Source: Planctomycetota bacterium
Lineage (GTDB): Bacteria > Planctomycetota > OFTM77
DNA: 56,777 nucleotides
Direction: 5' to 3'
NCBI GenBank assembly: GCA_029260795.1
Contig: JAJDCO010000051.1
Location: 1-56,777 of the forward strand
Below are positions 35,313 to 45,100 of the stretch, in pieces. Position 1 is the first letter of the stretch; every line of letters begins with the position of its first letter. Both the position numbers and the translations under genes were made by a program. The notes under the pieces were generated by a model that made no database searches, was not told the DNA's origin, and worked only from the letters and a program-made list of their open reading frames with translations.

Positions 35313-36845
35313 TTGAACGCCGTGCGGCGATGGTTGACAGAGCGAGCTTGGAGTGCCGGGTGCCTCCTGGTGCTGCTTGTTGGCGTCGGTCTTCGTCTGA
35401 CCGGACTCGGTCGTTGGAGCTTCGGCCCACGTGAGTTCGACGCGCTCGTCGATCGCATCATCGTCTGGAAGCAGCGCGGCGAATGGAGCGCGATCACTCG
35501 CCTCCTCGACCCAGCCCTGCTGATCGATCGCCTGGTCTTTTTCCCCGATCTCCGACTGGCGAGTCGTCAGATCGTGCCCGGACTCGAGCTCTGGGCTCGG
35601 TTGCCGGCAGCGGTGGCCGGCATCCTGGCGATCGGGCTGCTGCTTACCTGGGGCGTCCGTCGGCTCGGCCGCGGCGCAGCTCTCGGAGGCGCGGCCCTGG
35701 TGGCCGTTTCGCCTCTGCTGATCCAATACTCGCAGTTCGCCACCCACCACTCCTTGGCGTTCTTCGCCAGCCTGCTCTGCCTCGCCGCCTTCACCGAGCT
35801 CCTCGAGCGAGGCGGCCCGCTCCGCGCCGGGGCCGTCGCGGCCACCTGGGTGCTCGCGGTCTCGGCCAGCCCGTCGGCGTACTTGCTCCTCGCCCTGTTG
35901 GGGTTGTCCGGACTGGTCTGGTACCTGCGCGTGCGCGATCATCGCATCGGCCGCTGGCTTCTGGCCACCGCAGGTCTGGTCGGGATCGCCACGCTCGTCG
36001 GGCAGCTGGTGATCGGTCGTATGGGTGCCTTGAGCTGGCAGAGCACGTCGAACCTGATCGTGGCGTGGGGGCAAGGGCTGGCGGCCGGCGACCTCATTGC
36101 CTGGCTGCGTGGGTCGCTCGGCCTGACGGCCCTCTTGATCGCCATCGCCGCGGTGCCCGGGCTGCTGAGCGGACAGGCGGCCAGCCGCTGGTGGATTCCT
36201 CTCGGTGTCGCGCTCGGGATCTGCCTGCTCGTGATCGGACCGCTGGCATGGCGAGTGCCGGTCGAAGGCATGCCCTGTCTACTGCCCCCGATCTTGCTGG
36301 CGGCGGGGGCGGGGATTGCTCAGATCCTCTGCTGGCTCCATCGCGCTCACCCGCTGCTGTCAGTGAACTTCGTGATCGTGATTGGGCTCCTGACCGCTCC
36401 CGATTGGGCCTCCTACTACCAGGACGGCAATCGTTACGACATTCGGGAAGTCGCTTCACGCATCCGGAGCTGGGAGGAGCGGTTCGAGTCGAATCTCCCC
36501 CCGGAGCAGCGCGATCAGAACCGCTACGCCTACTTTTGCGACGAGCCGCGGGTGCTGTCCTACTACCTTCAGCGGCCGGGCCTCCGCTCCCAGGCGATCT
36601 CGATCTGGAACGTCGGTCGGGGTCAGACCGCGCCCGCGCCTCTCCGCGGAGCCAAGCACTGGGTGGTGCTCACCAATGCGGGTCGAGTGCGCCTGGAATC
36701 CGAGAGGCCCCGACTGGTGGATTGGATCATGGAGCGGTTCTGGAAGCAGGACGAGGTGCGCTCGGACCGCTTCGATCATCTGAGCTTCTTGGTGGAGGTT
36801 TTTCGAGGGGTGCGACCTCCGATCAAGAGCCGTACGCCGCGCTGA
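35313..36845 (+). CDS. Integral membrane protein of the GT39/PMT-like glycosyltransferase type
   Basis: A 510-residue protein with about nine to ten hydrophobic helices and a C-terminal soluble part (from about residue 370). The N-terminal helix is followed by a loop with an acidic residue pair (FGPREFDALV) similar in position to the catalytic Asp/Glu of GT-C enzymes, and by QFATHHSLAFFASLLCLAAF. Lipid-phosphate-sugar transfer at the membrane is therefore likely, without a substrate. TTG 35313 is a tentative start. It precedes the ptsI promoter and ends at 36845. Confidence 0.6.
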   Translation: MNAVRRWLTERAWSAGCLLVLLVGVGLRLTGLGRWSFGPREFDALVDRIIVWKQRGEWSAITRLLDPALLIDRLVFFPDLRLASRQIVPGLELWARLPAAVAGILAIGLLLTWGVRRLGRGAALGGAALVAVSPLLIQYSQFATHHSLAFFASLLCLAAFTELLERGGPLRAGAVAATWVLAVSASPSAYLLLALLGLSGLVWYLRVRDHRIGRWLLATAGLVGIATLVGQLVIGRMGALSWQSTSNLIVAWGQGLAAGDLIAWLRGSLGLTALLIAIAAVPGLLSGQAASRWWIPLGVALGICLLVIGPLAWRVPVEGMPCLLPPILLAAGAGIAQILCWLHRAHPLLSVNFVIVIGLLTAPDWASYYQDGNRYDIREVASRIRSWEERFESNLPPEQRDQNRYAYFCDEPRVLSYYLQRPGLRSQAISIWNVGRGQTAPAPLRGAKHWVVLTNAGRVRLESERPRLVDWIMERFWKQDEVRSDRFDHLSFLVEVFRGVRPPIKSRTPR

Positions 36846-36908
36846 GCACGATCACCAAGGTCGAGGGTAAGCAATTGAAAAGCTTTGATTTGTGGCACTC
36901 GGGTGCGA

Positions 36909-36938
36909 TTGACAGTCGCATCGGCGATTCCCTATAAT
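36909..36938 (+). promoter_or_regulatory. Consensus sigma70 promoter for ptsI
   Basis: TTGACA (36909-36914) and TATAAT (36933-36938), both exact consensus hexamers, are separated by 18 bases. This is about 70 bases ahead of the ptsI start and within the 164-base gap after the membrane protein gene. Exact consensus on both boxes is unusual in a GC-rich genome and suggests strong constitutive expression. Confidence 0.75.
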
Positions 36939-37009
36939 CCCGGCCGTCTGGGAAAAGCCGGGGGCGAATCGTGGCCGCGGCGGGCCGCTGAAACAGGGAC
37001 GACAAGCTC

Positions 37010-38809
37010 TTGGTCGATCGAAGCTTTGCCATCCAGGCGATACCGGTCTCTCCCGGGATCGCGATCGGCCGCATCTCGATGCACGAAGGCACGCCGGCGT
37101 TGCTGCGCTCTTGGGCGATCACGCCGGAGCAGATCGACTCCGAGGTCGAGCGCCTCTCCCAGGCGCTGTCGGTGTCTCAAGCGCAGATTCTGGAGCTGCG
37201 GCAGGAGGTCGCGCGGCATGCCTCCGAGCGCGACGCCCTGATCTTCGATGCCCACATCGAGATCTTGAAGGATCCGGTCTTGGTGCGCGACGTTCGGCGT
37301 CGGATGGAGAAGGACCTGGTCAACGTCGAGGCCGCCTTGATGTCCTGGTTCGCCGACTATGAAGCACTCTTCAAGTCGACCGACCACGAGGTGATGAAGC
37401 AGCGGGTCGGCGATCTGCGCGACGTTTGCCATCGGCTCCTGCGCGCTCTGCTCCAGACGGACGAGGAGCTTGGTCCGGCCGAGGATGGTGATTGCATCCT
37501 GGCCGCCTACGAGCTGTTTCCTTCCATGACGGTCGGTTTGGACAAGGAGCATCTCCGCGGCATCGTCACGGAGAAGGGTGGCAACGTGTCCCACGCCGCC
37601 ATCTTGGCGAGGTCCTACGGCATCCCGGCCGTGATGGGCGTCGAAGGAGTGCGTAACCGACTGCGGGCAGGTGACACGGTCGTCTTGGACGGACGCTCGG
37701 GCAAGGTGTATGTCAATCCCGAGCCCGCAGTGGTGGAGCGCTACGAGCGTGCCCGCGACCAGCTCGCGACGCTGCGCGGTCGGTTGGCGGTGGGCTTGAC
37801 CGATCGCTGCGAGACGAAAGACGGCGAGCCGATCCATCTGACGGTGAACATCGAGCGCGCGTCGGATCTGAACCGCGTCGCCATCGCGACCATCGATGGC
37901 GTCGGGCTCTTTCGAACCGAGTTCATCTTCATGGAGCACGGTCGCTTTCCGAGCGAGGAGGAGCAGTACGAGGTCTATCGAAGCGTCGCCAAGAAGCTCG
38001 ACGGGCGGGAGCTGATCGTCCGGACTCTCGACATCGGTGACGACAAGCGCCTGCCGTACCTGCAAATCCCCGAGGAGGCCAACCCCGCACTCGGCTGGCG
38101 AGGCCTGCGCGTCAGCTTCGAATGGCCGGACCTGTTCATCGTTCAGCTTCGCGCGCTGCTGCGGGCCAGCGTTCACGGCAAGCTTTCGATCCTTCTGCCG
38201 ATGGTGACGGCGATCGACGAGGTTCGACGTGCCAAGAAGCTGATCGAGAACCTCAAGCAAGACCTCCGCGCTGAGGGTCTGCCCTTCGACCCGGATACGC
38301 CGCTCGGGATCATGGTCGAGGTTCCGGCCGTCGCTTGGTCGGTGGACAACTTCCTCGAGGAGGTCGACTTCGTGAGCGTCGGGACCAACGACCTGGTCCA
38401 GTACATGATGGCCGCCGACCGCAACAACGCGAAGGTCTCCCGCCTCTTCCAGACCTTTCATCCGGCGATTCTGAACACCATGCGTCACGTGTTGCGAGCG
38501 GCCCACCTCTTCGACAAGCCGGTCTCGGTGTGCGGAGAGATGGCGGGCAACGTCGCAAGCGTTCTGATGCTGTTGGGGCTCGGGCTTCGCCGCTTCAGCG
38601 TCTCGCCCTTTTTCGTCGTTCCGGTAAAGAGCCTCATCAGCGCCGTGAGCACCCACCAGGCCGAGGCCTTGGTGGAGCAGGCGTTGGAGATGAAGACGGC
38701 CGACGAGATCGCGGAGCTCTTCGAGAAAGAAGTGCTGGCGGTGGTCGGAGAGCTCAAGGGCTACTTCGGAACCTCGGTCGAGGCCTCACCTTCATCCCCC
38801 AAAGTCTAA
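37010..38809 (+). CDS. ptsI: Phosphoenolpyruvate-protein phosphotransferase (PTS enzyme I)
   Basis: A 599-residue protein, close to typical length. The phosphohistidine site is GGNVSHAAILARSYGIPAV with His195. The PEP-binding half includes the TIM-barrel motif GVGLFRTEFIFM, EVPAVAWSVDNFLEEVDFVSVGTNDLVQYMMA and the catalytic Cys in SVCGEMAGN. It transfers phosphate from PEP to HPr. No HPr or EII gene is next to it, so the partner must be elsewhere. It begins at TTG 37010, about 70 bases downstream of a consensus promoter, and the histidine kinase operon follows after 100 bases. Confidence 0.95.
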   Translation: MVDRSFAIQAIPVSPGIAIGRISMHEGTPALLRSWAITPEQIDSEVERLSQALSVSQAQILELRQEVARHASERDALIFDAHIEILKDPVLVRDVRRRMEKDLVNVEAALMSWFADYEALFKSTDHEVMKQRVGDLRDVCHRLLRALLQTDEELGPAEDGDCILAAYELFPSMTVGLDKEHLRGIVTEKGGNVSHAAILARSYGIPAVMGVEGVRNRLRAGDTVVLDGRSGKVYVNPEPAVVERYERARDQLATLRGRLAVGLTDRCETKDGEPIHLTVNIERASDLNRVAIATIDGVGLFRTEFIFMEHGRFPSEEEQYEVYRSVAKKLDGRELIVRTLDIGDDKRLPYLQIPEEANPALGWRGLRVSFEWPDLFIVQLRALLRASVHGKLSILLPMVTAIDEVRRAKKLIENLKQDLRAEGLPFDPDTPLGIMVEVPAVAWSVDNFLEEVDFVSVGTNDLVQYMMAADRNNAKVSRLFQTFHPAILNTMRHVLRAAHLFDKPVSVCGEMAGNVASVLMLLGLGLRRFSVSPFFVVPVKSLISAVSTHQAEALVEQALEMKTADEIAELFEKEVLAVVGELKGYFGTSVEASPSSPKV

Positions 38810-38909
38810 ACCGGAACCCCTCCTTCGGACGAAGAAGAGGAGGGAGGTCCCGACGCTGCGGCGGGCTCCCGGCGTCTTTGGTTCTTGTGATGCGCTGCGG
38901 AGGTGATCC

Positions 38910-40409
38910 TTGGAGCCCACCCGCTTGCGGGGTAAGAAGATTCTGATTCTCGGCTCGGCCGACGCGAACGTGTCGGGTGCCACCGATCTGAGTCAGCGTC
39001 ACACCGTGCTCACGCGCCCCTTGACCGGCAGTTGGCCCGAGGCCGACGTCTGGATCGCGCTCGCCGACACCGCGACCGATGGCCCGCTTCGCCATCGTGT
39101 GGAGGCGGCGCATCCGGCCGCTCCGGTCATCGTGCTCGATGATCGGCCCGACGTCGAGGCAGCTCGAGAGTGGCTTCGTTGGGGAGCGACCGACTACTTG
39201 CCGATCACGGCCGGGCGCTGGCCGGTCGAGCGGATCGAGGAGACGCTGGCGAGCCTCGAGACACCCATCGGTGTCGAGGTCGGAGAGCTACCCGCCGAGC
39301 GCGAGCAGGACTTCTGCGACGATCTCGAGCGCGTACTGACCTTCATCGACGGCATCCGGGACGGCGTCGTGTTCGTCGATGCCGGCGGCACCGTCATCGC
39401 CGTGAATCGCAGCTTCGAGCGCCAGCTCGGCCTACCGACCTTGGCGTCGGTGGGCGCTCGGGTCGAGACACTCGTCGGTCCGGGCGAGCTGACGGACGGT
39501 CTCGTCGAAGGCTTCAGCGAGGTGCTGCGCGGTGGCGCTCGTGAGTGGAATCAAGAGGTGCTCTTGGCGGGCACCGGCGACGAGACGCTGGTGCTCGACG
39601 TCACGGTGCTGGCACTCTCCGCCACCGAGCGGGCTCCCTCGCTGGGCGCAGTCGCGATCGTGCGAGACGTCTCCGCCGTGCGACGCTCGGAGCGGATGAA
39701 GACACAGTTTCTCTCGATCGTCTCCCACGAGCTGCGGGCGCCCTTGACGGCGATCCGGACCTTCGTCTCGATGCTCTGTCAGGGACGACTCGGCGAGGTG
39801 TTGGCCGCCCAGCAACGCGTGCTCGAGGACATTCGCGACCAATCGATCCGCCTCGATCACGAGATCGACAAGATCATCAACCTGGCCCGTCTCGAGAGCG
39901 AAGACTTCGAGCGCGGCGATGAGGAGTTCGCGCTTCGGGATCTGATCCAGATGGCCTGCCGGGACTTTCGAGGTGCGGTCGAGGTCAAGGGCATGTCCCT
40001 GCATCTCGAGCTCCCGACCCCGGAGGTGCGAGTGCGCGCCGACTTCGAAGATCTGAAGCGGGCCCTGCGCGCGCTGGTCGAGAACGCGATCAAGTTCACG
40101 GCTCCCGGGGGAGACGTGACGGTGAGCTGCGCGACCAGCCCGAGCGAGGCGGTCCTGAGCGTGACCGATACCGGCATCGGCATCGCGGCGCGCTATCACG
40201 GGCTCATCTTCGAGAAGTTTCAGCAGGTCGAGAGCCCGCTCACTCGCCAGTTCGGGGGCGCCGGCCTCGGCCTGAGTGTCGCCCGACGGATCGTTCGGGC
40301 CCACGACAGCGACATCAAGATCGAGAGCGAGCCCGGACGCGGGACGGTCTTTTCGTTCCGCCTGCCCCGCACTCGAGTGGGCGTTCCGGCACTGGGAGCG
40401 GAAGGATGA
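38910..40409 (+). CDS. PAS-containing sensor histidine kinase with receiver-like N-terminus
   Basis: A 499-residue soluble kinase. Start TTG 38910 is supported by GGAGGTGATCC immediately upstream. Residues 1-115 resemble a receiver fold with no phosphorylatable Asp (KILILGSADAN at the start, WGATDYLPI at the end), then a PAS domain (about 140-255), HisKA with His273 (VSHELRAP), and HATPase with N box (ENAIKFT), DTGIGI, FEKFQQ and GGAGLGLS. No membrane helix is visible, so it senses a cytosolic cue. Its stop overlaps the response regulator start (ATGA), coupling the pair. Confidence 0.9.
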   Translation: MEPTRLRGKKILILGSADANVSGATDLSQRHTVLTRPLTGSWPEADVWIALADTATDGPLRHRVEAAHPAAPVIVLDDRPDVEAAREWLRWGATDYLPITAGRWPVERIEETLASLETPIGVEVGELPAEREQDFCDDLERVLTFIDGIRDGVVFVDAGGTVIAVNRSFERQLGLPTLASVGARVETLVGPGELTDGLVEGFSEVLRGGAREWNQEVLLAGTGDETLVLDVTVLALSATERAPSLGAVAIVRDVSAVRRSERMKTQFLSIVSHELRAPLTAIRTFVSMLCQGRLGEVLAAQQRVLEDIRDQSIRLDHEIDKIINLARLESEDFERGDEEFALRDLIQMACRDFRGAVEVKGMSLHLELPTPEVRVRADFEDLKRALRALVENAIKFTAPGGDVTVSCATSPSEAVLSVTDTGIGIAARYHGLIFEKFQQVESPLTRQFGGAGLGLSVARRIVRAHDSDIKIESEPGRGTVFSFRLPRTRVGVPALGAEG

Positions 40410-40798
40410 GTCGCGATCCGGTCGGCACCGAGCAGAAGATGATCCTCATCATCGAGGATGAGGAGATGATCATCCTCTCGACCACGATGCTGCTCGAGAG
40501 TGTCGGATACCAGGTGGCGGCGGCTCAGAACGGCGAAGAGGGGATTCAAAAGGCGGCCGAGCTGAACCCCGATCTGATTCTCCTCGACGTGATGATGCCC
40601 GGCATCGACGGCTGGGAGACCCTCGGGCTCCTCAAGCGTCGAGAGGAGACTCGCGGTATCCCGGTCGTGGTCTTCACCGCGCGGGAGCACGCTCACGGAC
40701 AGCGCAAGAGCCGCGAGCTGGGAGCGACGGGCTACTTTCGAAAGCCCTTCGAGCCCGACGATCTGATCGAGCTGGTCGCTCGGAGCCTGAGCCGGTGA
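40406..40798 (+). CDS. Single-domain response regulator
   Basis: A 130-residue receiver domain with acidic pair (IIEDEE), phosphoacceptor Asp61 (LLDVMMPG) and Lys113 (FRKPF). There is no output domain. Translation is coupled to the kinase (ATGA) upstream and to the HD-domain gene (GTGA) downstream, so it probably relays the kinase signal to that protein or to another effector. Confidence 0.92.
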   Translation: MSRDPVGTEQKMILIIEDEEMIILSTTMLLESVGYQVAAAQNGEEGIQKAAELNPDLILLDVMMPGIDGWETLGLLKRREETRGIPVVVFTAREHAHGQRKSRELGATGYFRKPFEPDDLIELVARSLSR

Positions 40799-42006
40799 CG
40801 GCGCGCGATCGGCCCAACGAGACAGCCGCGGTCCCCGCGACCAGCCAAGCAGACCTCCAGCGCATCGGCAAGGAGCTGGTCTCCGGGCTCTTCATCGCGA
40901 TCAAGACCGCGCGCATCCACGGCTGTCAGAACTCGCTCTTCTTCTCGGCCGTCGACAACATCCATCATCGACTGCACGAGGCCATGGAGCTCTTTGGCTC
41001 ACTCGAGTTGCGACTGACTGCCGACTGCCTGTGGCTCAACGAGTCGCGGCTGCGCATCGGCTTCGAGTCCTACAACTGTTTCCGCTTCTTGATCCAGGTG
41101 CTGCAGCAGCATCAGGTCGGAGCCCTGCGCTTCGCCGAGACCGTCCACGCGGATCAGATTCGCGTGCTGGTGGAGCAGCTCTCGGTCGAGGTCGATCTCG
41201 AGCAGGCCTTTGAACGGCTGGCCGCGGCCTTCGAGCACATCGGCGATGGCATCGAAGCCGAGCTGTTTCAAGAGAGCGGCGTCGAAGACGTCTCGAGCAG
41301 CAGTACGGTCGATCGCGCCGAGAAGGCGCGTGGAACTTACCTGCGCTCCTTGTTCATCACCTCGCGGATCATGGAGTCGATCCGGCATCGCAAGGACATC
41401 GATCTGCGACGAGTGAAGCGCATCGTACAGGACATCGTCGACACGGTGCTCGACGACGAGCCGACGTTGCTGGCCATGACCACGATTCGAGACCACGATC
41501 ATCGCGTCTTCCAGCACTCGGTCAACGTGTGCATCCTCTCGGTCCTGCTCGGCCAGGCCGCCGGCCTCGGCAAGAAGCAGCTCGGGGACTTGGGCGTGGC
41601 GGCGCTCCTGCACGATGTCGGGCTGACGGCCATCCCCAAGGAGCTGCTCGGGCGCCCCGAGTCTCTGACGCCCGAGGAGCGGGATCTGGTCGACGCCCAC
41701 CCTCGCCTTGGCGTGGTCGAGATCCTGCGCCAGCGAAGCCTGTCCCTCGCCAACCTGATGTCCGTCATCGTCAGCTACGAGCACCATCAATCAGCCGACA
41801 GCCCGGGCTTCGATGGGGATCTTCCCAACCTGTACAGCCGCATCGTTCGGATCGCCGATCACTACGATCGCAACACGACGACCGGCGTCTACGGAGAGCC
41901 CTTGCGCCCGCCCTCCGATGTCCTGGCCGACCTGCTGACCGGCGGTGGCCATTGCTTCGACCCGGTGCTCTCGCGCTTGTTCGTCCAGGCCTTGCTCGTG
42001 CGCTGA
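40795..42006 (+). CDS. HD-domain protein, degenerate HD-GYP type
   Basis: A 403-residue protein. The first 200 residues are a helical domain common in such regulators (RIHGCQNSLFFSAVDNIHHRLHEAM). The HD motif is intact (LLHDVGLTAIP), but where HD-GYP proteins have HHExxDGxGYP this one has HHQSADSPGFDG, so c-di-GMP hydrolysis may be lost or altered. It begins with a GTGA overlap with the response regulator and ends seven bases from the convergent kinase gene. Confidence 0.8.
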   Translation: MTARDRPNETAAVPATSQADLQRIGKELVSGLFIAIKTARIHGCQNSLFFSAVDNIHHRLHEAMELFGSLELRLTADCLWLNESRLRIGFESYNCFRFLIQVLQQHQVGALRFAETVHADQIRVLVEQLSVEVDLEQAFERLAAAFEHIGDGIEAELFQESGVEDVSSSSTVDRAEKARGTYLRSLFITSRIMESIRHRKDIDLRRVKRIVQDIVDTVLDDEPTLLAMTTIRDHDHRVFQHSVNVCILSVLLGQAAGLGKKQLGDLGVAALLHDVGLTAIPKELLGRPESLTPEERDLVDAHPRLGVVEILRQRSLSLANLMSVIVSYEHHQSADSPGFDGDLPNLYSRIVRIADHYDRNTTTGVYGEPLRPPSDVLADLLTGGGHCFDPVLSRLFVQALLVR

Positions 42007-42013
42007 GCGCGAC

Positions 42014-44884
42014 TCAGCGCTCGATCTCGCGCGACGGCCTCAGCCCAATCCCTTGGGCCTTGCTTCCCATGTGTAGGCTGCCGCGGAACGAGAAGCGGCA
42101 TCGGGGAGAAGCGGTCGAGTAGGCTCCCCCCTTCATCACGCGGATGGGCGCCCCGGGGAAGAAGCGCTCCCCGGTACCCTCCATGAGCGGACCAGCGAAG
42201 GCCTCGAGGTCGAGCTGTGGCACTTGGTCGCGACAGAGCTCGAGCACGTTTCCGTGAACGTCATGCAGGCCCCAGCGGTTGGCAAGAAAACGGCCGACCG
42301 GAGCATGAATGCTGTATCCGTCGTCCCATTGCTCCGGAGGGGTCTGCCGCGCGCGACGGTCCCGTGCCAATGCAAGATCGTAGAGGTTGGCGTGGTGTTG
42401 AAGCTCTCGCTTGTCGATTCCCGTGTACCAGGGACTCGAAGAGCCGGCGCGAGCCGAGTACTCCCACTGACACTCGCTCGGCAGGGTGAGCCCGTTGCGA
42501 CCCAGCACGCTCCAGCTCTCTTTCCATGTCAGGAAGTCGACCGGATGGAGCTCCCATTCCTGGCGAATCGGCTCGTAGTCGGCGCCATAGACCGCCGGCT
42601 GCTCACCCGTCATTCGGAACCACTGGCCCTGGGTGAGCTCATACTTCGAGATGAAGAAGGCCCTGAACTCGAACTCGAACGCGATGGCTTCGTTGGTTCG
42701 ATGCATGAGATCGTAGTTGGGCCCCGACGGACTGCGGGCCTGAGAGCCGATCCAAGCAGTTCCGGCTGGAATCAGCACGAAGACGATGGCCGACTGCCCA
42801 TCGATCACGAGATGCCGATTCGCATCGCGGTGAGGGATCGTTCCCGAAGGACTGTGTGCAAACTCCCAGAGGCCCGAGTCGGGATCCGGACCGAGTGGAA
42901 TCAAGCCCGCCTGGGACGAGAGGTCGAGTCCGCCATACGCATTCAGCTCCCGAATGGCACGCCGCGCTTCCTCCCACTTGTCCTCGGAAGCCGGGAGCGC
43001 GGCGAGGCGTTGGGCGGTCTCCCTGCGGAGCTTCACCGAATCGAATGGGCTTGATCCGTCGGTGCGCTGCCAAACCTCGAGCACGGTGATGACGTTGTTC
43101 AAAGTATCGTGGCGCCACTGGGCGTCCGGATCTTCGAAGCGCCAAATGTCGAAGCCCTGCAGAGTCGAGTTGAGGTCGCGAAGGCGTGCTCGGACATCGG
43201 CCAGATATCGTTCGGTGAGCTCCGGGTCCACCGTGCCCTTGCCACCATTGGCGGGGGGCGAGCTCCGAAGCAAGCGCTCGAGCTCGAGGAGCCGATCGCA
43301 CTCGACGGCTTCAGGCGCAGCCCGGAGGGCAGCTTCGCGCGCCTTCGACGATACCGGCAAGGCGCTTCGGCGGAGCTCGAGGAGACGGGATCGATACTTG
43401 GGAAGGGCATCGATCTGTTCTTTGGCGCGCTCCAGCCACATCTCCAAGTCCGGGAGGCGTTCGGCATAGGGCGGCCACAGCTCGCGCGCGGCTTGACGCT
43501 CCAGGTCCCGAACGCGACCCAGGCTCGCCATCAGCTCGACGTCCTCTTCGACCTTCTCTTGGAGCTGGGCGAGCAAGAACTCATTCTCACCGAGGAGCTC
43601 GAGGTTCTCGTCACGCTGCTCGCTGGCTTCGAGGTAGAGGAGCCAGCTCACGATCAGGCCGATCAAGATCGCTGCCGAGACGGCCGCCGTCGAGAGCACC
43701 AGCACGCGGTTGCGCCTCGCGAACTTCTGCAGGCGGTACCATGTGCTGGGCGGGCCCGCCAGCACGGGCAGGCCCTCGAGATGGCGGCGGATGTCGGCGG
43801 CGAGCTCGGAGGCGGAGGCGTAGCGGCGAGTGCGATCTTTCTCCATCGCCCGAAGCGTGATCCAGTCCAGGTCCCCGCGAAGCTCGCGACTCAGAGAGTT
43901 GACGTCGGTGCGGCGATGGGCCGCAATCGCGCGCGACTCGTCTCCGAGCGAGGACAGGCGAGTGCTGGGTCGGACCGGATCCAGCTCGTACAGGCTTTGC
44001 CGTAGCTCGGCAGCGCTTCCGCCCGAGTCGGGCTTCAGAGGCAGCGTTCCGACCAGGAGCTCGTAGAGAAGAACGCCGAGCGAGTAGACGTCGGCTCGAG
44101 TGTCGACGTCGTGACTCCCGCGACCCGACTGCTCGGGGGCCATGTACTCGGGCGTGCCGACGAGCTGGCCGCTGACCGTGTAGAGTGTCCGCTCGGTGAG
44201 CCGACGATCGACATCCTTGGCGACGCCGAAGTCGATGATCTTGGGAACGGGAATCTCGCCACCTGGCGTGACGAGGATGTTGGAGGGCTTGAGGTCGCGG
44301 TGGATGATGCCCTTTTGATGGGCATGCTGAACGGCATCGCAGACCTTGAGGAAGAGATCGATGCGTTCATCGGTCTTCAGTCGATGCGTGTCGCAGTACT
44401 CGGTGATGGAGACTCCCGGAATGTACTCCATCACGAAGTAGGGGCGTCCGTCCTCGCTGGTCCCGGCGTCGTAGACCTGCGCGATGTGGGGGTGATTCAT
44501 GAGGGCGAGGGCCTGGCGCTCGGCCTCGAAGCGCGCGAGGATTTGGTCGGAGTCGAGGCCCGGTCGAATCAGCTTCAGCGCGACCGGCCGTCGCACCGGC
44601 TCGCGTTGCTCAGCGCGGTAGACGACGCCCATGCCCCCCTCGCCGAGCCGCTCGATGATCCGGTAGGGGCCGAGGGACTGGAGCTGGGGACCCTGGGACG
44701 CGTCGGACTCCTCGACCGACTCCTCGATGAAGCGGTCGAGCGCGATCAGGTCCTGGCAGCCCGATCGGATCGCCCCACGGAGCCGTTGCGGGTACTGAGA
44801 GCAGAACGTCTCGAGATCGGGAGGCTGGGAGCTTGCCTGAAGAAGCGCAAACTCCTCCAGGATGCTGGCCAGGTCGTCATTCAT
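42014..44884 (-). CDS. Ser/Thr protein kinase with transmembrane helix and FGE-sulfatase-like C-terminal domain
   Basis: A 956-residue protein (start at 44884; ribosome site weak). The kinase domain has GEGGMGVVY (81-89), Lys104 (VALKLIRPG), HRDLKPSN (Asp197), DFG (Asp218) and APEQ. One membrane helix lies at about 417-443, followed by a coiled-coil-like linker, then an FGE/SUMF-like domain starting near VLIPAGTAWIGSQ, with YELTQGQWFRMTG, LPSECQWEYSARAG and a final LRPSREI. FGE domains generate formylglycine or bind ligands in kinases; the catalytic Cys pair of true FGE is not apparent, so sensing is likelier. It is encoded divergently from an ECF sigma factor, a common planctomycete arrangement. 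Confidence 0.9.
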   Translation of the reverse strand: MNDDLASILEEFALLQASSQPPDLETFCSQYPQRLRGAIRSGCQDLIALDRFIEESVEESDASQGPQLQSLGPYRIIERLGEGGMGVVYRAEQREPVRRPVALKLIRPGLDSDQILARFEAERQALALMNHPHIAQVYDAGTSEDGRPYFVMEYIPGVSITEYCDTHRLKTDERIDLFLKVCDAVQHAHQKGIIHRDLKPSNILVTPGGEIPVPKIIDFGVAKDVDRRLTERTLYTVSGQLVGTPEYMAPEQSGRGSHDVDTRADVYSLGVLLYELLVGTLPLKPDSGGSAAELRQSLYELDPVRPSTRLSSLGDESRAIAAHRRTDVNSLSRELRGDLDWITLRAMEKDRTRRYASASELAADIRRHLEGLPVLAGPPSTWYRLQKFARRNRVLVLSTAAVSAAILIGLIVSWLLYLEASEQRDENLELLGENEFLLAQLQEKVEEDVELMASLGRVRDLERQAARELWPPYAERLPDLEMWLERAKEQIDALPKYRSRLLELRRSALPVSSKAREAALRAAPEAVECDRLLELERLLRSSPPANGGKGTVDPELTERYLADVRARLRDLNSTLQGFDIWRFEDPDAQWRHDTLNNVITVLEVWQRTDGSSPFDSVKLRRETAQRLAALPASEDKWEEARRAIRELNAYGGLDLSSQAGLIPLGPDPDSGLWEFAHSPSGTIPHRDANRHLVIDGQSAIVFVLIPAGTAWIGSQARSPSGPNYDLMHRTNEAIAFEFEFRAFFISKYELTQGQWFRMTGEQPAVYGADYEPIRQEWELHPVDFLTWKESWSVLGRNGLTLPSECQWEYSARAGSSSPWYTGIDKRELQHHANLYDLALARDRRARQTPPEQWDDGYSIHAPVGRFLANRWGLHDVHGNVLELCRDQVPQLDLEAFAGPLMEGTGERFFPGAPIRVMKGGAYSTASPRCRFSFRGSLHMGSKAQGIGLRPSREIER

Positions 44885-45100
44885 GATCGCGGTGTTCCGG
44901 CAGGGTCGGACGGGCTGGCGTCGATTATGCGCTTCCCAGGGAGTCGAAGCAATCACCGCCGAAGGGCAGCCGGTGGCCCGGAGGAACGGGTGAGGAACGG
45001 GCAGTGGAAGACGGCGTCGCGGACTTCTGATAGATTGAGCGCTTCGAATGACACGGCCGAAGCGGTGCGCCGGCCCTTATCCCGTCCGCGAACTGATCGC

